Below, one piece after another: positions 33,442 through 40,679 of a DNA stretch of 64,000 nucleotides. The notes under the pieces are model-generated. The model was not told the DNA's origin. It saw only the letters and a program-made list of their open reading frames with translations, and did no database searches. The number at the start of each line of letters is the position of its first letter. Positions within the stretch are counted from its first letter, which is position 1. This DNA comes from a virus: IMG/VR virus record IMGVR_UViG_3300042890_002891, positions 62,001 to 126,000 of that record; one strand, 5' to 3'. The position numbers and the translations under genes were made by a program.

Positions 33442-33624
33442 TTACTCTTTCTTGCCAATACGCTCGGCCAGTTTCATTTTAACAATGTGCAGTTCGTTGA
33501 TGGCAGTGTTGCTGCCATGTTTGGCAATAGACTCTTCCCAGAACTTAATCAACTGCTCCAGTTCTTTTGTTGACTTGGAAGCATAGTGTGCGTCTTTGTC
33601 AAATTTGGGTGAATTGTACGCCAT
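33442..33624 (-). CDS. Small helical protein, first gene of the long early operon
   Basis: 60 residues with an AAGGAG site and the promoter at 33651-33679. Charged helices (LEQLIKFWEESIAKHG, LHIVKMKLAERIGKKE). It heads the 33.6-28.6 kb run of overlapping genes. Function unknown. Confidence 0.68.
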   Translation of the reverse strand: MAYNSPKFDKDAHYASKSTKELEQLIKFWEESIAKHGSNTAINELHIVKMKLAERIGKKE

Positions 33625-33650
33625 GTTGTGCTCCTTGCTGCTATGTATGT

Positions 33651-33679
33651 ATTATAGCATTTCGGGCAATAAAGGTCAA
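33651..33679 (-). promoter_or_regulatory. Early promoter of the 33.6-28.6 kb operon
   Basis: TTGACC-N17-TATAAT with spacer TTTATTGCCCGAAATGC, almost the same as the copies at 34.8 and 35.2 kb. Confidence 0.92.
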
Positions 33680-33680
33680 C

Positions 33681-33848
33681 CTAGGATTTTCTCGTGGCTT
33701 CAAACGAGCAATAGCCCACAGTAGCTGGTCGCCGCTGGGCCTGGATTTTGGCCCGTTCACAAGCGGCCTGACCAGCGTAGATGGCACTGCTAAATTGGGC
33801 AGGCTGTTCCCCTTGTGCCATGATGGTTATGACCAACAGCACCCACAT
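33681..33848 (-). CDS. Small exported or membrane protein
   Basis: 55 residues from the ATG at 33846-33848 (an upstream TTG in frame would overlap the previous gene by 25 nt). The start MWVLLVITIMAQGEQ is a short signal or anchor; two cysteines (CERAKI, GYCSF) may form a disulfide outside the cytoplasm. It directly follows the secreted HExxH protein, so the two may act together. Confidence 0.58.
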   Translation of the reverse strand: MWVLLVITIMAQGEQPAQFSSAIYAGQAACERAKIQAQRRPATVGYCSFEATRKS

Positions 33849-33853
33849 GATTA

Positions 33854-34189
33854 TCAATGCCACTGGCCTTGTAGGCAATGCAAGAACTCATGGCCCACTG
33901 TTCGCATGTCTACTTTTTCCGGCAGGATTATGTAGCAGCGATCGGGCCAGTTCCAGGAGCAGGCCAGGGCACCACCCGGAAAACCGTTGAACCCAAACTC
34001 ACGACTTTGTGCATTGCATGCCTCCAGTAGTTTGGCTGCAGGAACGTATCGCACAGTGACCACGGTCTTTTCTGTTTGATTCTTGCTCATGTCAAATATT
34101 CTGCTGCCGGAATTGTTAAAATCCCAGGTCTGGGCCGGTACACCCACACACAGTAAACCACACATCAATAACGCAAGGGCTTTTTTCAT
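33854..34189 (-). CDS. Small exported HExxH protein (putative zinc metallopeptidase)
   Basis: 111 residues. Signal peptide MKKALALLMCGLLCVGVPAQ, a short beta-rich body with CNAQS, CSWNWPDRCY cysteines, then MRTVGHEFLHCLQGQWH at the very C-terminus with an HEFLH zinc motif. Very short for a peptidase, and the third metal ligand is not obvious. It could act in the periplasm or be an inhibitor-like relic. Confidence 0.68.
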   Translation of the reverse strand: MKKALALLMCGLLCVGVPAQTWDFNNSGSRIFDMSKNQTEKTVVTVRYVPAAKLLEACNAQSREFGFNGFPGGALACSWNWPDRCYIILPEKVDMRTVGHEFLHCLQGQWH

Positions 34190-34404
34190 TGTTCAACTCC
34201 AAAATGTTCTAGAATACGATCCATGTCATCATTGTGATTGCATTGCAACGCACATTCCCGCACAATCAGTTCGGCAAACTTTTCCAAACCAATCAAGGGG
34301 TCAACCATCATGCCAGTTTCTTTGTCCAACACACATAACCATTTTTGGTTTTCGATACGGGCAATACCAGCATCCAGTCTGAGTTCATTTAATTTGTTTT
34401 TCAT
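34186..34404 (-). CDS. MNERI-family small protein (copy 8)
   Basis: 72 residues with a diverged start (MKNKLNELRLDAG) but the typical LEKFAELIVRECALQ and ILEHFGVEQ. Confidence 0.74.
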   Translation of the reverse strand: MKNKLNELRLDAGIARIENQKWLCVLDKETGMMVDPLIGLEKFAELIVRECALQCNHNDDMDRILEHFGVEQ

Positions 34405-34619
34405 TCTTCGGGCTCCTGCATACCAAAGTATTCCACAATGCTGTTATAAACTTCATAATTGCCGTCAGCCTTGAGCGCACCTATGTCAGCACATTTCTGC
34501 ACAATCAGTTCGGCGAACTTTTCTTGAACAATCTCAGCGTAATCTGAGCCGTCATAATCAAACACTTCATCGGCTAATTCACGAGCCTGGTCCAATAGTT
34601 TCATAAATTGTTCGTTCAT
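34401..34619 (-). CDS. MNERI-family small protein (copy 9)
   Basis: 72 residues from the ATG at 34617-34619. MNEQFMKLLDQARE, QEKFAELIVQKCADIG and IVEYFGMQEPEE. Confidence 0.74.
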   Translation of the reverse strand: MNEQFMKLLDQARELADEVFDYDGSDYAEIVQEKFAELIVQKCADIGALKADGNYEVYNSIVEYFGMQEPEE

Positions 34620-34801
34620 AGTGATTTCCAATACATTCCCCAAGAAGAATACCCAGGAGGCAAAGGACCATATTCCTCGTTACGCATCTGTTCACGGGCT
34701 TGATAAAAACTTTCGTTGTTTGTTTCTTTCATACGTTTTTTAACCTTTTTAATTGAAGGTTCTTTGCCCTGCTTTTTAAGTTCTTTAATTCGTTCGTTCA
34801 T
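34616..34801 (-). CDS. Small protein sharing only the MNERI start
   Basis: 61 residues. It opens with MNERIKELKKQGKEP but lacks the KFAELI and HFGVE blocks; the rest is Lys-rich then SFYQAREQMRNEEYGPLPPG. Looks like a chimera of the family start with another small gene. AAGGAGCC precedes the ATG. Confidence 0.66.
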   Translation of the reverse strand: MNERIKELKKQGKEPSIKKVKKRMKETNNESFYQAREQMRNEEYGPLPPGYSSWGMYWKSL

Positions 34802-34831
34802 TCATGGCTCCTTGTTGCTGTGTATGTGTGT

Positions 34832-34860
34832 ATTATAGCATTTCGGGCAATAATGGTCAA
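34832..34860 (-). promoter_or_regulatory. Sigma70-type early promoter
   Basis: TTGACC-N17-TATAAT, spacer ATTATTGCCCGAAATGC. Confidence 0.92.
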
Positions 34861-34865
34861 CCCGA

Positions 34866-35201
34866 TCAGCACCCACGAACATCGCTGTTCAAGTTGGGTC
34901 GATGCTCACGTATGAGTTCGCGCTCTAGAGCGTGAGCAGCACTCTTGCCGCGCACCACGTCCACAATCACCACTGTGAAACTGTCTGCACCGCGCTCGCG
35001 CATGCACTCATACAGTGCCCAACTCTTGTCTTCAGTTCTGCTGCGATAAACGTGCTTGTTGAAACGAGTCTGCACACTTCGGTTCACTGTGCTGGCAGTC
35101 TTGGCAGTGACGCCAATGTAGAAATCAGCACCAGATTGCAGCATGTATATTGCATGCATACGATCTGTTCGCTTTTTACGGGTGATGTTTTTTGCTTCCA
35201 T
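34866..35201 (-). CDS. GIY-YIG nuclease-domain protein
   Basis: 111 residues. [20 protein letters not shown] supplies the IY..YIG core, [10 protein letters not shown] the basic region with Arg, and later [11 protein letters not shown] the Glu/Asn typical of the fold. The domain cleaves DNA. It has its own early promoter and no extra DNA-binding domain, so it may target host DNA rather than act as a homing enzyme (inference). Confidence 0.8.
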   Translation of the reverse strand: MEAKNITRKKRTDRMHAIYMLQSGADFYIGVTAKTASTVNRSVQTRFNKHVYRSRTEDKSWALYECMRERGADSFTVVIVDVVRGKSAAHALERELIREHRPNLNSDVRGC

Positions 35202-35207
35202 GCGTGT

Positions 35208-35236
35208 ATTATAGCATTTCGGGCAATAATGGTCAA
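35208..35236 (-). promoter_or_regulatory. Sigma70-type early promoter of the GIY-YIG gene
   Basis: TTGACC-N17-TATAAT, spacer ATTATTGCCCGAAATGC, identical to the copy at 34832. Confidence 0.92.
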
Positions 35237-35241
35237 CCGAA

Positions 35242-35442
35242 TTATTTCACCCCAAAATGCCTTGAAATCTTGTTGAAAAGCTCAAAGTTGCCAGTGGCTT
35301 GTCCATCAACTAGTGCAATTTCGGCACATTCAGCCACAATCAGGTTAGCGAACTTTTCTGGATCCAATTCACCACACACATAATCTCCACCATTTTCAAT
35401 TATGATAGCCTGGTCGTAAAGTTCTGCGATTCGTTCGTTCAT
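35242..35442 (-). CDS. MNERI-family small protein (copy 10)
   Basis: 66 residues from the ATG at 35440-35442 with AAGGAGCCGGAG upstream. [29 protein letters not shown] and KISRHFGVK. Alone behind its own promoter. Confidence 0.75.
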   Translation of the reverse strand: MNERIAELYDQAIIIENGGDYVCGELDPEKFANLIVAECAEIALVDGQATGNFELFNKISRHFGVK

Positions 35443-35469
35443 CTCCGGCTCCTTTTTGCGTATGCCCAT

Positions 35470-35498
35470 ATTATAGCATTTTGGGCAATAAAGGTCAA
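35470..35498 (-). promoter_or_regulatory. Sigma70-type early promoter
   Basis: TTGACC-N17-TATAAT, spacer TTTATTGCCCAAAATGC. Confidence 0.9.
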
Positions 35499-35501
35499 CC
35501 G

Positions 35502-35867
35502 CTAGGTGCGTTCCAGATACCGCATGAATCTGTTCAAATCCCCATACATGGTCAGCATTAACGCCTGCTCGCTGCCAAACAAGGTGATCTGCGGTTTCTT
35601 TCCTGTCCTGAGATAATAAGGGCAATCTAGCTTTCGATCCATCAGCAGCAGATGTCGTGGCAGCAGAGCCATGCTCACTGGAATATCAAACACATACGCC
35701 GCAATATCAATTGTGGCAATGGCCTGATAACCTGCTGTGGTTAATCGCATACCGCCCCTGTCGCGAGAATCCATCCACCAGGCGGCAAATGCTTCGTCAA
35801 ACGCAGGGCAATCGTCTGTCGGCAAGCCTTGTAAGATTTGTTGGGTGAGTTGGGATTTATCGAGCAT
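35502..35867 (-). CDS. Hypothetical protein
   Basis: 121 residues, acidic, with hydrophobic helices and two Trp pairs (FAAWWMDSRDRGGMRLTTAG). No metal or membrane motif is clear. It overlaps the upstream gene by 11 nt. Function not recognised. Confidence 0.62.
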   Translation of the reverse strand: MLDKSQLTQQILQGLPTDDCPAFDEAFAAWWMDSRDRGGMRLTTAGYQAIATIDIAAYVFDIPVSMALLPRHLLLMDRKLDCPYYLRTGKKPQITLFGSEQALMLTMYGDLNRFMRYLERT

Positions 35868-36153
35868 CGGGGTATATCTTGTCCCCTTGCTTGAGTAGCA
35901 CTACTGAAAACTTGTCAGTGCGAAATTGCACATTCAATTTTCGTGCAAGATTGATTGCGTGTCCCGGGTTCGAAAACGAGACCTTTTTGTACTTGGGTCC
36001 AGGATACTGAGTCAGCAGATTAGAAGTCTTTAGGTTGATGGGCAAGTTGTCAAAAAACACCGCCCAGATACCTTCGCTGGCCAACACTTGCTCAGATTTG
36101 TAAGTTTGTTTGTTGGTGTTTTCTATCAACACCTTTGGCTTTGGGCGACTCAT
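35857..36153 (-). CDS. Hypothetical basic protein, late
   Basis: 98 residues, strongly basic (MSRPKPKVLIENTNKQTYKS...), alpha/beta. Upstream are AGGAG and, 20 nt from the start, the GATAAATA octamer at 36173-36180, so late expression is likely. Function unknown. Confidence 0.65.
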   Translation of the reverse strand: MSRPKPKVLIENTNKQTYKSEQVLASEGIWAVFFDNLPINLKTSNLLTQYPGPKYKKVSFSNPGHAINLARKLNVQFRTDKFSVVLLKQGDKIYPDAR

Positions 36154-36172
36154 GCAGTAATACTCCTACATT

Positions 36173-36180
36173 TATTTATC
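36173..36180 (-). promoter_or_regulatory. T4-type late promoter octamer GATAAATA
   Basis: 20 nt before the ATG at 36153, with AGGAG between. Confidence 0.6.
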
Positions 36181-36195
36181 AGAAATGTATGTAGT

Positions 36196-36405
36196 TTAAA
36201 AGTCTTTGCCCGAGAGTTCCACGTTGACGATCTGTGAATTGTTTGTGTCCAGCAGTCGGCGTTGCAGTTCAGTGACTGCCAACAACATTTTGGTTATGTC
36301 ACTGTGCAGATCCTTGGCATCTCGCAGGCTCATGACAAAGTCCTTTTGCCCGCGAGATTCGTGTGCTTTTACTGAATCAACAAATCGATTTATATGTATG
36401 CTCAT
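36196..36405 (-). CDS. Small helical hypothetical protein
   Basis: 69 residues (MSIHINRFVDSVKAHESRGQ...), mostly helical, last gene of the large operon from 40-47 kb. It shares base 36405 with the MazG-like gene. Function unknown. Confidence 0.65.
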   Translation of the reverse strand: MSIHINRFVDSVKAHESRGQKDFVMSLRDAKDLHSDITKMLLAVTELQRRLLDTNNSQIVNVELSGKDF

Positions 36406-36794
36406 TAAGAGAACTTGTTGAATGCGCCTTTTCGCTCTAGGAATGATTTCAAGTTAGGTGCGACCCAGCCCACTGGCTTCAACACCTTGCCATCTTCACG
36501 CTTGCGCACCTTGCCATCTTCACCAATCTTGGCAAAGTTTGTGGCCATGACTTCTTTCCAGGCACCTTCACCGTCTGCACCCATGGAGTGAATGGCACCA
36601 ATGGTCACAACCAAGATATCAATCAAGGCGTCCAGTGTTTCCACTGCATCATCTGTGTCGCATGCCTGCGCTAGTTCCTTGCATTCTTCTTCGATCAAAT
36701 TTCTATACAACATGAACTGTGCCATGTTGTGTTGTGCGACCGTTTGGTCGCAGGCCTTCATGAATTTTTCCTGATCACGGAAGAGGTTTGACAT
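36405..36794 (-). CDS. MazG-like nucleotide pyrophosphohydrolase
   Basis: 129 residues from the ATG at 36792-36794. IEEECKELAQAC and ETLDALIDILVVTIG give the ExxE...ExxD metal-binding pattern of all-alpha NTP pyrophosphatases. KVRKREDGKVLKPVGWVAPN is a tail common in phage members. It would hydrolyse (d)NTPs or alarmone-like nucleotides. Confidence 0.82.
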   Translation of the reverse strand: MSNLFRDQEKFMKACDQTVAQHNMAQFMLYRNLIEEECKELAQACDTDDAVETLDALIDILVVTIGAIHSMGADGEGAWKEVMATNFAKIGEDGKVRKREDGKVLKPVGWVAPNLKSFLERKGAFNKFS

Positions 36795-37233
36795 TGGCTT
36801 CTTCTTTGGTGTAAAATGGACCTTGGTATTGATAACGCTGCAAGGTAATAAGTTTGGGACTCTGCTCAATAGTCCATGTTCTGCGTTGTTTGACCTGATA
36901 CCAGCCAGCAGCATACCAGGATCTGGATTTTTTATTCTTGGTGTACAGGGGCAACTTGTGCTGCACATCCCAGATGGGATTGTACACTCGTGAACCGGAT
37001 GGATAACCCTGCACCTGATAACTGGCAGGTTCCTTTGACGGTCGATTTCCTACCGCAGCAAATTCAATATCGCCTTGTTTACGGATCATGGCCATGGTCT
37101 TGAATGGCGTAATCTTGTTGTTGATCTTGACTGCAAAGCCATCATCAGTGGCTTCAATGTTGCCGACCTTGCGATCGTCCTGTTTCAAAATCCAGAACTG
37201 ATCTTTGACTATGGGTTTAGCTACTATGTTCAT
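36775..37233 (-). CDS. Conserved T4-like phage protein, function unknown
   Basis: 152 residues, basic and aromatic with a beta-rich N-terminal half (FWILKQDDRKVGNIEATDDG). AAGGAG precedes the ATG. The style is that of conserved T4-like phage hypothetical proteins next to replication genes. It overlaps the exonuclease gene by 17 nt. Confidence 0.7.
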   Translation of the reverse strand: MNIVAKPIVKDQFWILKQDDRKVGNIEATDDGFAVKINNKITPFKTMAMIRKQGDIEFAAVGNRPSKEPASYQVQGYPSGSRVYNPIWDVQHKLPLYTKNKKSRSWYAAGWYQVKQRRTWTIEQSPKLITLQRYQYQGPFYTKEEANVKPLP

Positions 37234-38227
37234 TCAATACTCCTTTGTAGGTTTCATTCAACCAGCGTCCAAAGCTGTCTGCTGAGTCGCTGCACTTGAC
37301 CAATTCATACTTGCCACAGAATCTCAAAAAGTGACTGCCCACTTGTCCCACATCCTTGTGACTCACTTGAGCACGTATGGCAGCATCCACCAGATCCTTG
37401 ATCTCTTGTGGCTGTGCTGTGAGATCAATTAGGGCACGGTTGCGTTCATAATCATCCAAGACTCTGTGTTCCTCACCATTGTGGTCAATCCAACGTTGCA
37501 ACATGAGATTGTTCCAGGCATAGCCTTTTTTGCCCATGTCGCCAAATGCTTCTTCCAGTCCAACCTTGTTCTTGGTGCCCTTGGTCCGCACACCAGGATA
37601 TGCTGAGAACACATTGTCACTGGTATCGCCACGCATGCACTTTTCAAACAACAACCAGGCAGGATCAGGCACAGTCTTGGGCAGCTTGGTCTTTTTGTCC
37701 TTGATCAGTTGACCCTTGACATCAAAGATTCCATCTAGTGTGATCAGCTCATCAGTGATACCGTTATACTGTTTGACATTGGGTGCGATCAGCTGCACAA
37801 AATCTGTGTCTGAGCTGACAACTATGTGTTCGTCTTGGGGGTGTAGGGCTATCCATCGTGCAATGATGTCATCCGCTTCGGCCTGGGGCTCACGAATCAC
37901 ACTGCAATTGGTCTTGTTGCTGAGATATTTAGTCAGCTCATCATAGGTTTCCCAGAACAGCTTGTCTTCTTCGGCCTGTTCATCATTCATGGCCGCACGA
38001 GCCACAGCACGATTGGCCTTGTAGGGCTTGTAGTGATCTTTGCGCCAGCTGCGACCTTCGAGACAGAAAATCACATGATCTGCTTGGAATCGCCGCACAA
38101 CCTTGTTGGCACTCATCAAGGTTAGATATAGTGCAAAGCCTAGTTTGGTCCAGGAGTCCGCAGCACGGTGTGCCTGATGCCGTGCTCGAAAGAACATGTT
38201 GCTTGTGTCAATAAGAAGGTATTTCAT
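37217..38227 (-). CDS. 5'-3' exonuclease / T4 RNase H-like nuclease
   Basis: 336 residues. MKYLLIDTSNMFFRARH, then HVIFCLEGRSWRKDHYKPYKANR, AEADDIIARW and SSDTDFVQL are the acidic and arginine motifs of FEN-type nucleases in order, followed by MRGDTSDNVFSAYPGV, the helix-hairpin entry. T4 Rnh removes RNA primers and adjacent DNA on the lagging strand, and this is the likely role. Confidence 0.87.
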   Translation of the reverse strand: MKYLLIDTSNMFFRARHQAHRAADSWTKLGFALYLTLMSANKVVRRFQADHVIFCLEGRSWRKDHYKPYKANRAVARAAMNDEQAEEDKLFWETYDELTKYLSNKTNCSVIREPQAEADDIIARWIALHPQDEHIVVSSDTDFVQLIAPNVKQYNGITDELITLDGIFDVKGQLIKDKKTKLPKTVPDPAWLLFEKCMRGDTSDNVFSAYPGVRTKGTKNKVGLEEAFGDMGKKGYAWNNLMLQRWIDHNGEEHRVLDDYERNRALIDLTAQPQEIKDLVDAAIRAQVSHKDVGQVGSHFLRFCGKYELVKCSDSADSFGRWLNETYKGVLNEHSS

Positions 38228-38936
38228 TAGGACTCAGTAGTTGGTTATCTTTAATGTATTGTAACACATGTTCCGCCCAAAAGCAATGGGCATCTTGCCC
38301 AAAATGCCAACTATCTGCACTTACTGTGCAAAATCCTCGACGTCTGAGTACCGAGTCATAGGTTTGATCAGCACTGTACGGACTCATGTAAGTGGCTTTC
38401 CAGTCCTGTTGCTGTGTGATATTGCCAAAATGACTGTTACCGTTGAACATCAAATGCCGTACACCTTGCTGTTCAAGTTCACAATGAAATTGCCAAATGT
38501 CTTCGTGTGCCTGTTTACTGCACTTGGCCCAGTCTATGTCAGTCACAAATTGTCGATATTGATCTTGTAATTGTTCAGGCACTTGATCTATACCGCTGGC
38601 GTTGACCTGCCACCAGGTGTGGTCATGCCACCATTCTTCGCGTTCCCAGGTGCTCCATTGAATCAGCACAAACAGGTCTGATACGTCTTGTTTGTTTTGT
38701 TTGATCCAGTCTCGGGTGGTTCGCATGATGCGTGAGTTGGATCCACCTGCTTGTGCATCAAGATACAGTATTGCCCGTAACCAATTGGCCAATTCGCAGC
38801 CAAAGCTCGCACGTTCGTTGTCAGGATGCGGCTGTTGCCCTAGACCCCAGTACATGCTGTCATCCTGTGCCCAGGCATGTGGGACTGCTGCTTCAGCGGC
38901 AGCAGCATGGCTGTCACCGTTGACGTAGAGAATCAT
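38208..38936 (-). CDS. SGNH-like protein, phage type
   Basis: 242 residues. YVNGDSHAAAAEAA at the start gives a GDS(H) block like SGNH hydrolases; many Trp residues (EREEWWHDHTWWQV) and His follow. The C-terminal DAHCFWAEHVLQYI region could supply the catalytic His. Substrate unknown. Paralogous in style to the gene upstream, with a 23-nt overlap. Confidence 0.65.
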   Translation of the reverse strand: MILYVNGDSHAAAAEAAVPHAWAQDDSMYWGLGQQPHPDNERASFGCELANWLRAILYLDAQAGGSNSRIMRTTRDWIKQNKQDVSDLFVLIQWSTWEREEWWHDHTWWQVNASGIDQVPEQLQDQYRQFVTDIDWAKCSKQAHEDIWQFHCELEQQGVRHLMFNGNSHFGNITQQQDWKATYMSPYSADQTYDSVLRRRGFCTVSADSWHFGQDAHCFWAEHVLQYIKDNQLLSPNEIPSY

Positions 38937-39603
38937 TGATTACATTTTTTAATAGATAATCAGCAAACATTTTATGACCATCTTCATAGAGATGATATGT
39001 TGGTGTAGTGTTGAGATGGTTGTCCTTTGCCCATTTACCTATGTTAAATTCGTGTAGATTTACAATGTTTGAATCTTGACTAAGTCTTTGAAACATCTGC
39101 AAATTTTTTAAACTATTCCAATTTAAATTTCTATAATCTGTATTGTTGGCTGCTGAAAAAATATAGTATGGAAGATCCATAGACTTCAAAGTCTGAACAA
39201 ACATAAACAACTTGGTATAAAAATGTGTTACCTGTTTGTTGATATTCTGATCAATAATTGCATGCATAGTCGATTCATCAACCTTATCCATCCAGTTTGA
39301 TGTAATCAATTGAGATCCAGGATAATCTTTTATTCTGACTGAATACTTTGCTATGTCCTCAACCCAAATTTCTTCTCTAGTTATAAAACTAAATCCAATA
39401 ATTATCAACGGGCGTTGATTTTGTTTTAAATTTGCACAGTATTCAAGGGCTGTTCGAAATATGCGATCGTTGCAAGATCCTGCCACTGCGTGATTTATTA
39501 CAGGAATATCTATTATGTTAGCAATAAAACTGCTGTACGAAATTTGTCCTATAGGTTCTGCAGAATAACTATCACCATTGATATAGACTTCTGTGATCAT
39601 CAC
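38914..39603 (-). CDS. SGNH-like protein, phage type
   Basis: 229 residues. VYINGDSYSAEPIG (GDS block), INHAVAGSCNDRIFR (the G..N block) and YHLYEDGHKMFADYLL (D..H block) match SGNH hydrolases. Its base composition is more AT-rich than its neighbours, which hints at separate acquisition (inference). Confidence 0.72.
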   Translation of the reverse strand: MMITEVYINGDSYSAEPIGQISYSSFIANIIDIPVINHAVAGSCNDRIFRTALEYCANLKQNQRPLIIIGFSFITREEIWVEDIAKYSVRIKDYPGSQLITSNWMDKVDESTMHAIIDQNINKQVTHFYTKLFMFVQTLKSMDLPYYIFSAANNTDYRNLNWNSLKNLQMFQRLSQDSNIVNLHEFNIGKWAKDNHLNTTPTYHLYEDGHKMFADYLLKNVINDSLRQR

Positions 39604-40002
39604 TCAACTCACTTCTGAGCGACCGTCACCAATACTGGTACTGCGTACCCACACGCCTGATTTGTTTATGGCTTCTTCCTGTTCCCAGGTTTCCATCACA
39701 ACATGTCTACACACATTCTGGAACCAACGATCCACAATCTCAGCGTCGGTATCGTCCTTCTTGATCATGTAGCCGGCTTTGACCAGTCGTGCCACAAAGA
39801 TTTCATTCCAGTCCAGTTCAAACGCACCCTGATGCAGATTGTCAAGATCCACGTCTAGACTCAAGATGTTCACATATGGCTCATTGCTTTCGGTTGCCAG
39901 TTGTTTAGCACTCTTGACCGGTGCCTTGGGTTTGGGTGGAGCGGGTGCCACCGGTGCCTCAGCTGCCTTTTTTGGCTTGAAAAATTTATCAAACAGTCCC
40001 AT
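39604..40002 (-). CDS. Conserved T4-like phage protein
   Basis: 132 residues. A lysine/proline/alanine-rich N-terminal segment (residues 7-35) precedes a folded part with NILSLDVDLDN, FELDWNEIFVARL and WFQNVCRHVVMETWEQ. The last blocks are familiar from T4-like cyanophage-type genomes, function unknown. Confidence 0.75.
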   Translation of the reverse strand: MGLFDKFFKPKKAAEAPVAPAPPKPKAPVKSAKQLATESNEPYVNILSLDVDLDNLHQGAFELDWNEIFVARLVKAGYMIKKDDTDAEIVDRWFQNVCRHVVMETWEQEEAINKSGVWVRSTSIGDGRSEVS

Positions 40003-40003
40003 A

Positions 40004-40477
40004 TCAATCCTCTTTTATTTCCATCCAAGTATGATCGCCCATGTATTTTACCTGTGCCACATACTCGTAATCTTCCGGAGCACCACTGCTCCAATTTGTT
40101 GGACCATTGGGTACCAACAACATTTTCTCTAATCTCTTTTCCCACACCAACCAGTAACTCTTACCCATGACCAATTTGAACTGAAACTCTGCGCCATGCA
40201 CTGCATCTGTTATTTCCAGTCTGCGTTTGATCTGCTGTGCCTGTTCTTCCAGCACACGAACCAGGGTCATTATACGATCATATTCTTGCTGGGCATACAT
40301 CCTGGCATGATTGATCATTAGATCTTTTTGTTCAGTAACTGGAACAAGATCAAATTTAGGACCTCCAGCTTCGGTAGCATAAGGAGTAACATTCCTGTTA
40401 AGGAATGGAATGATTGCTCCTGTACTAGTACTATCGTAGCTTTCGCGTCCTTTTAGTATATTTGGTTTGTCAGTCAC
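40004..40477 (-). CDS. DUF2452-like protein
   Basis: 157 residues. TPYATEAGGPKFDLVPVTEQKD and the helical AQQEYDRIMTLVRVLEEQA followed by YWLVWEKRLEKML correspond to the DUF2452 family, which is of unknown function and found in phages and bacteria. Confidence 0.75.
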   Translation of the reverse strand: MTDKPNILKGRESYDSTSTGAIIPFLNRNVTPYATEAGGPKFDLVPVTEQKDLMINHARMYAQQEYDRIMTLVRVLEEQAQQIKRRLEITDAVHGAEFQFKLVMGKSYWLVWEKRLEKMLLVPNGPTNWSSGAPEDYEYVAQVKYMGDHTWMEIKED

Positions 40478-40481
40478 TCTC

Positions 40482-40679
40482 TCAAGTGCCCCACTTTATT
40501 TTTAACCAAATTCTTTCGTGTATGTAATAATCAACACTTAACAGAATATGTAATACTGTAGCAAATCCGGTAGCACTACCAAGGTCTCCAGTAAACAAGT
40601 ATGTCCATAAGATAGTGAATATCCAGGCTGTCAGCCGATAGGTAATCATCCTAACCACTGTTCGTTTTTTAGTTTCCAA
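40482..40679 (-). CDS. DUF2061-like small membrane protein
   Basis: 65 residues with a TTG start directly after the QueE stop codon. ETKKRTVVRMITYRLTAW is the DUF2061 start; two hydrophobic segments (about 12-30 and 35-52) suggest two membrane helices. Function of the family is unknown. Confidence 0.78.
   Translation of the reverse strand: METKKRTVVRMITYRLTAWIFTILWTYLFTGDLGSATGFATVLHILLSVDYYIHERIWLKIKWGT

Noticed and set aside
2817-35498. CRISPR or other repeat array from the recurring 40-bp blocks
   Set aside because: The blocks are not evenly spaced, each has an exact -35/N17/-10 layout and a gene just downstream, so they are promoters.
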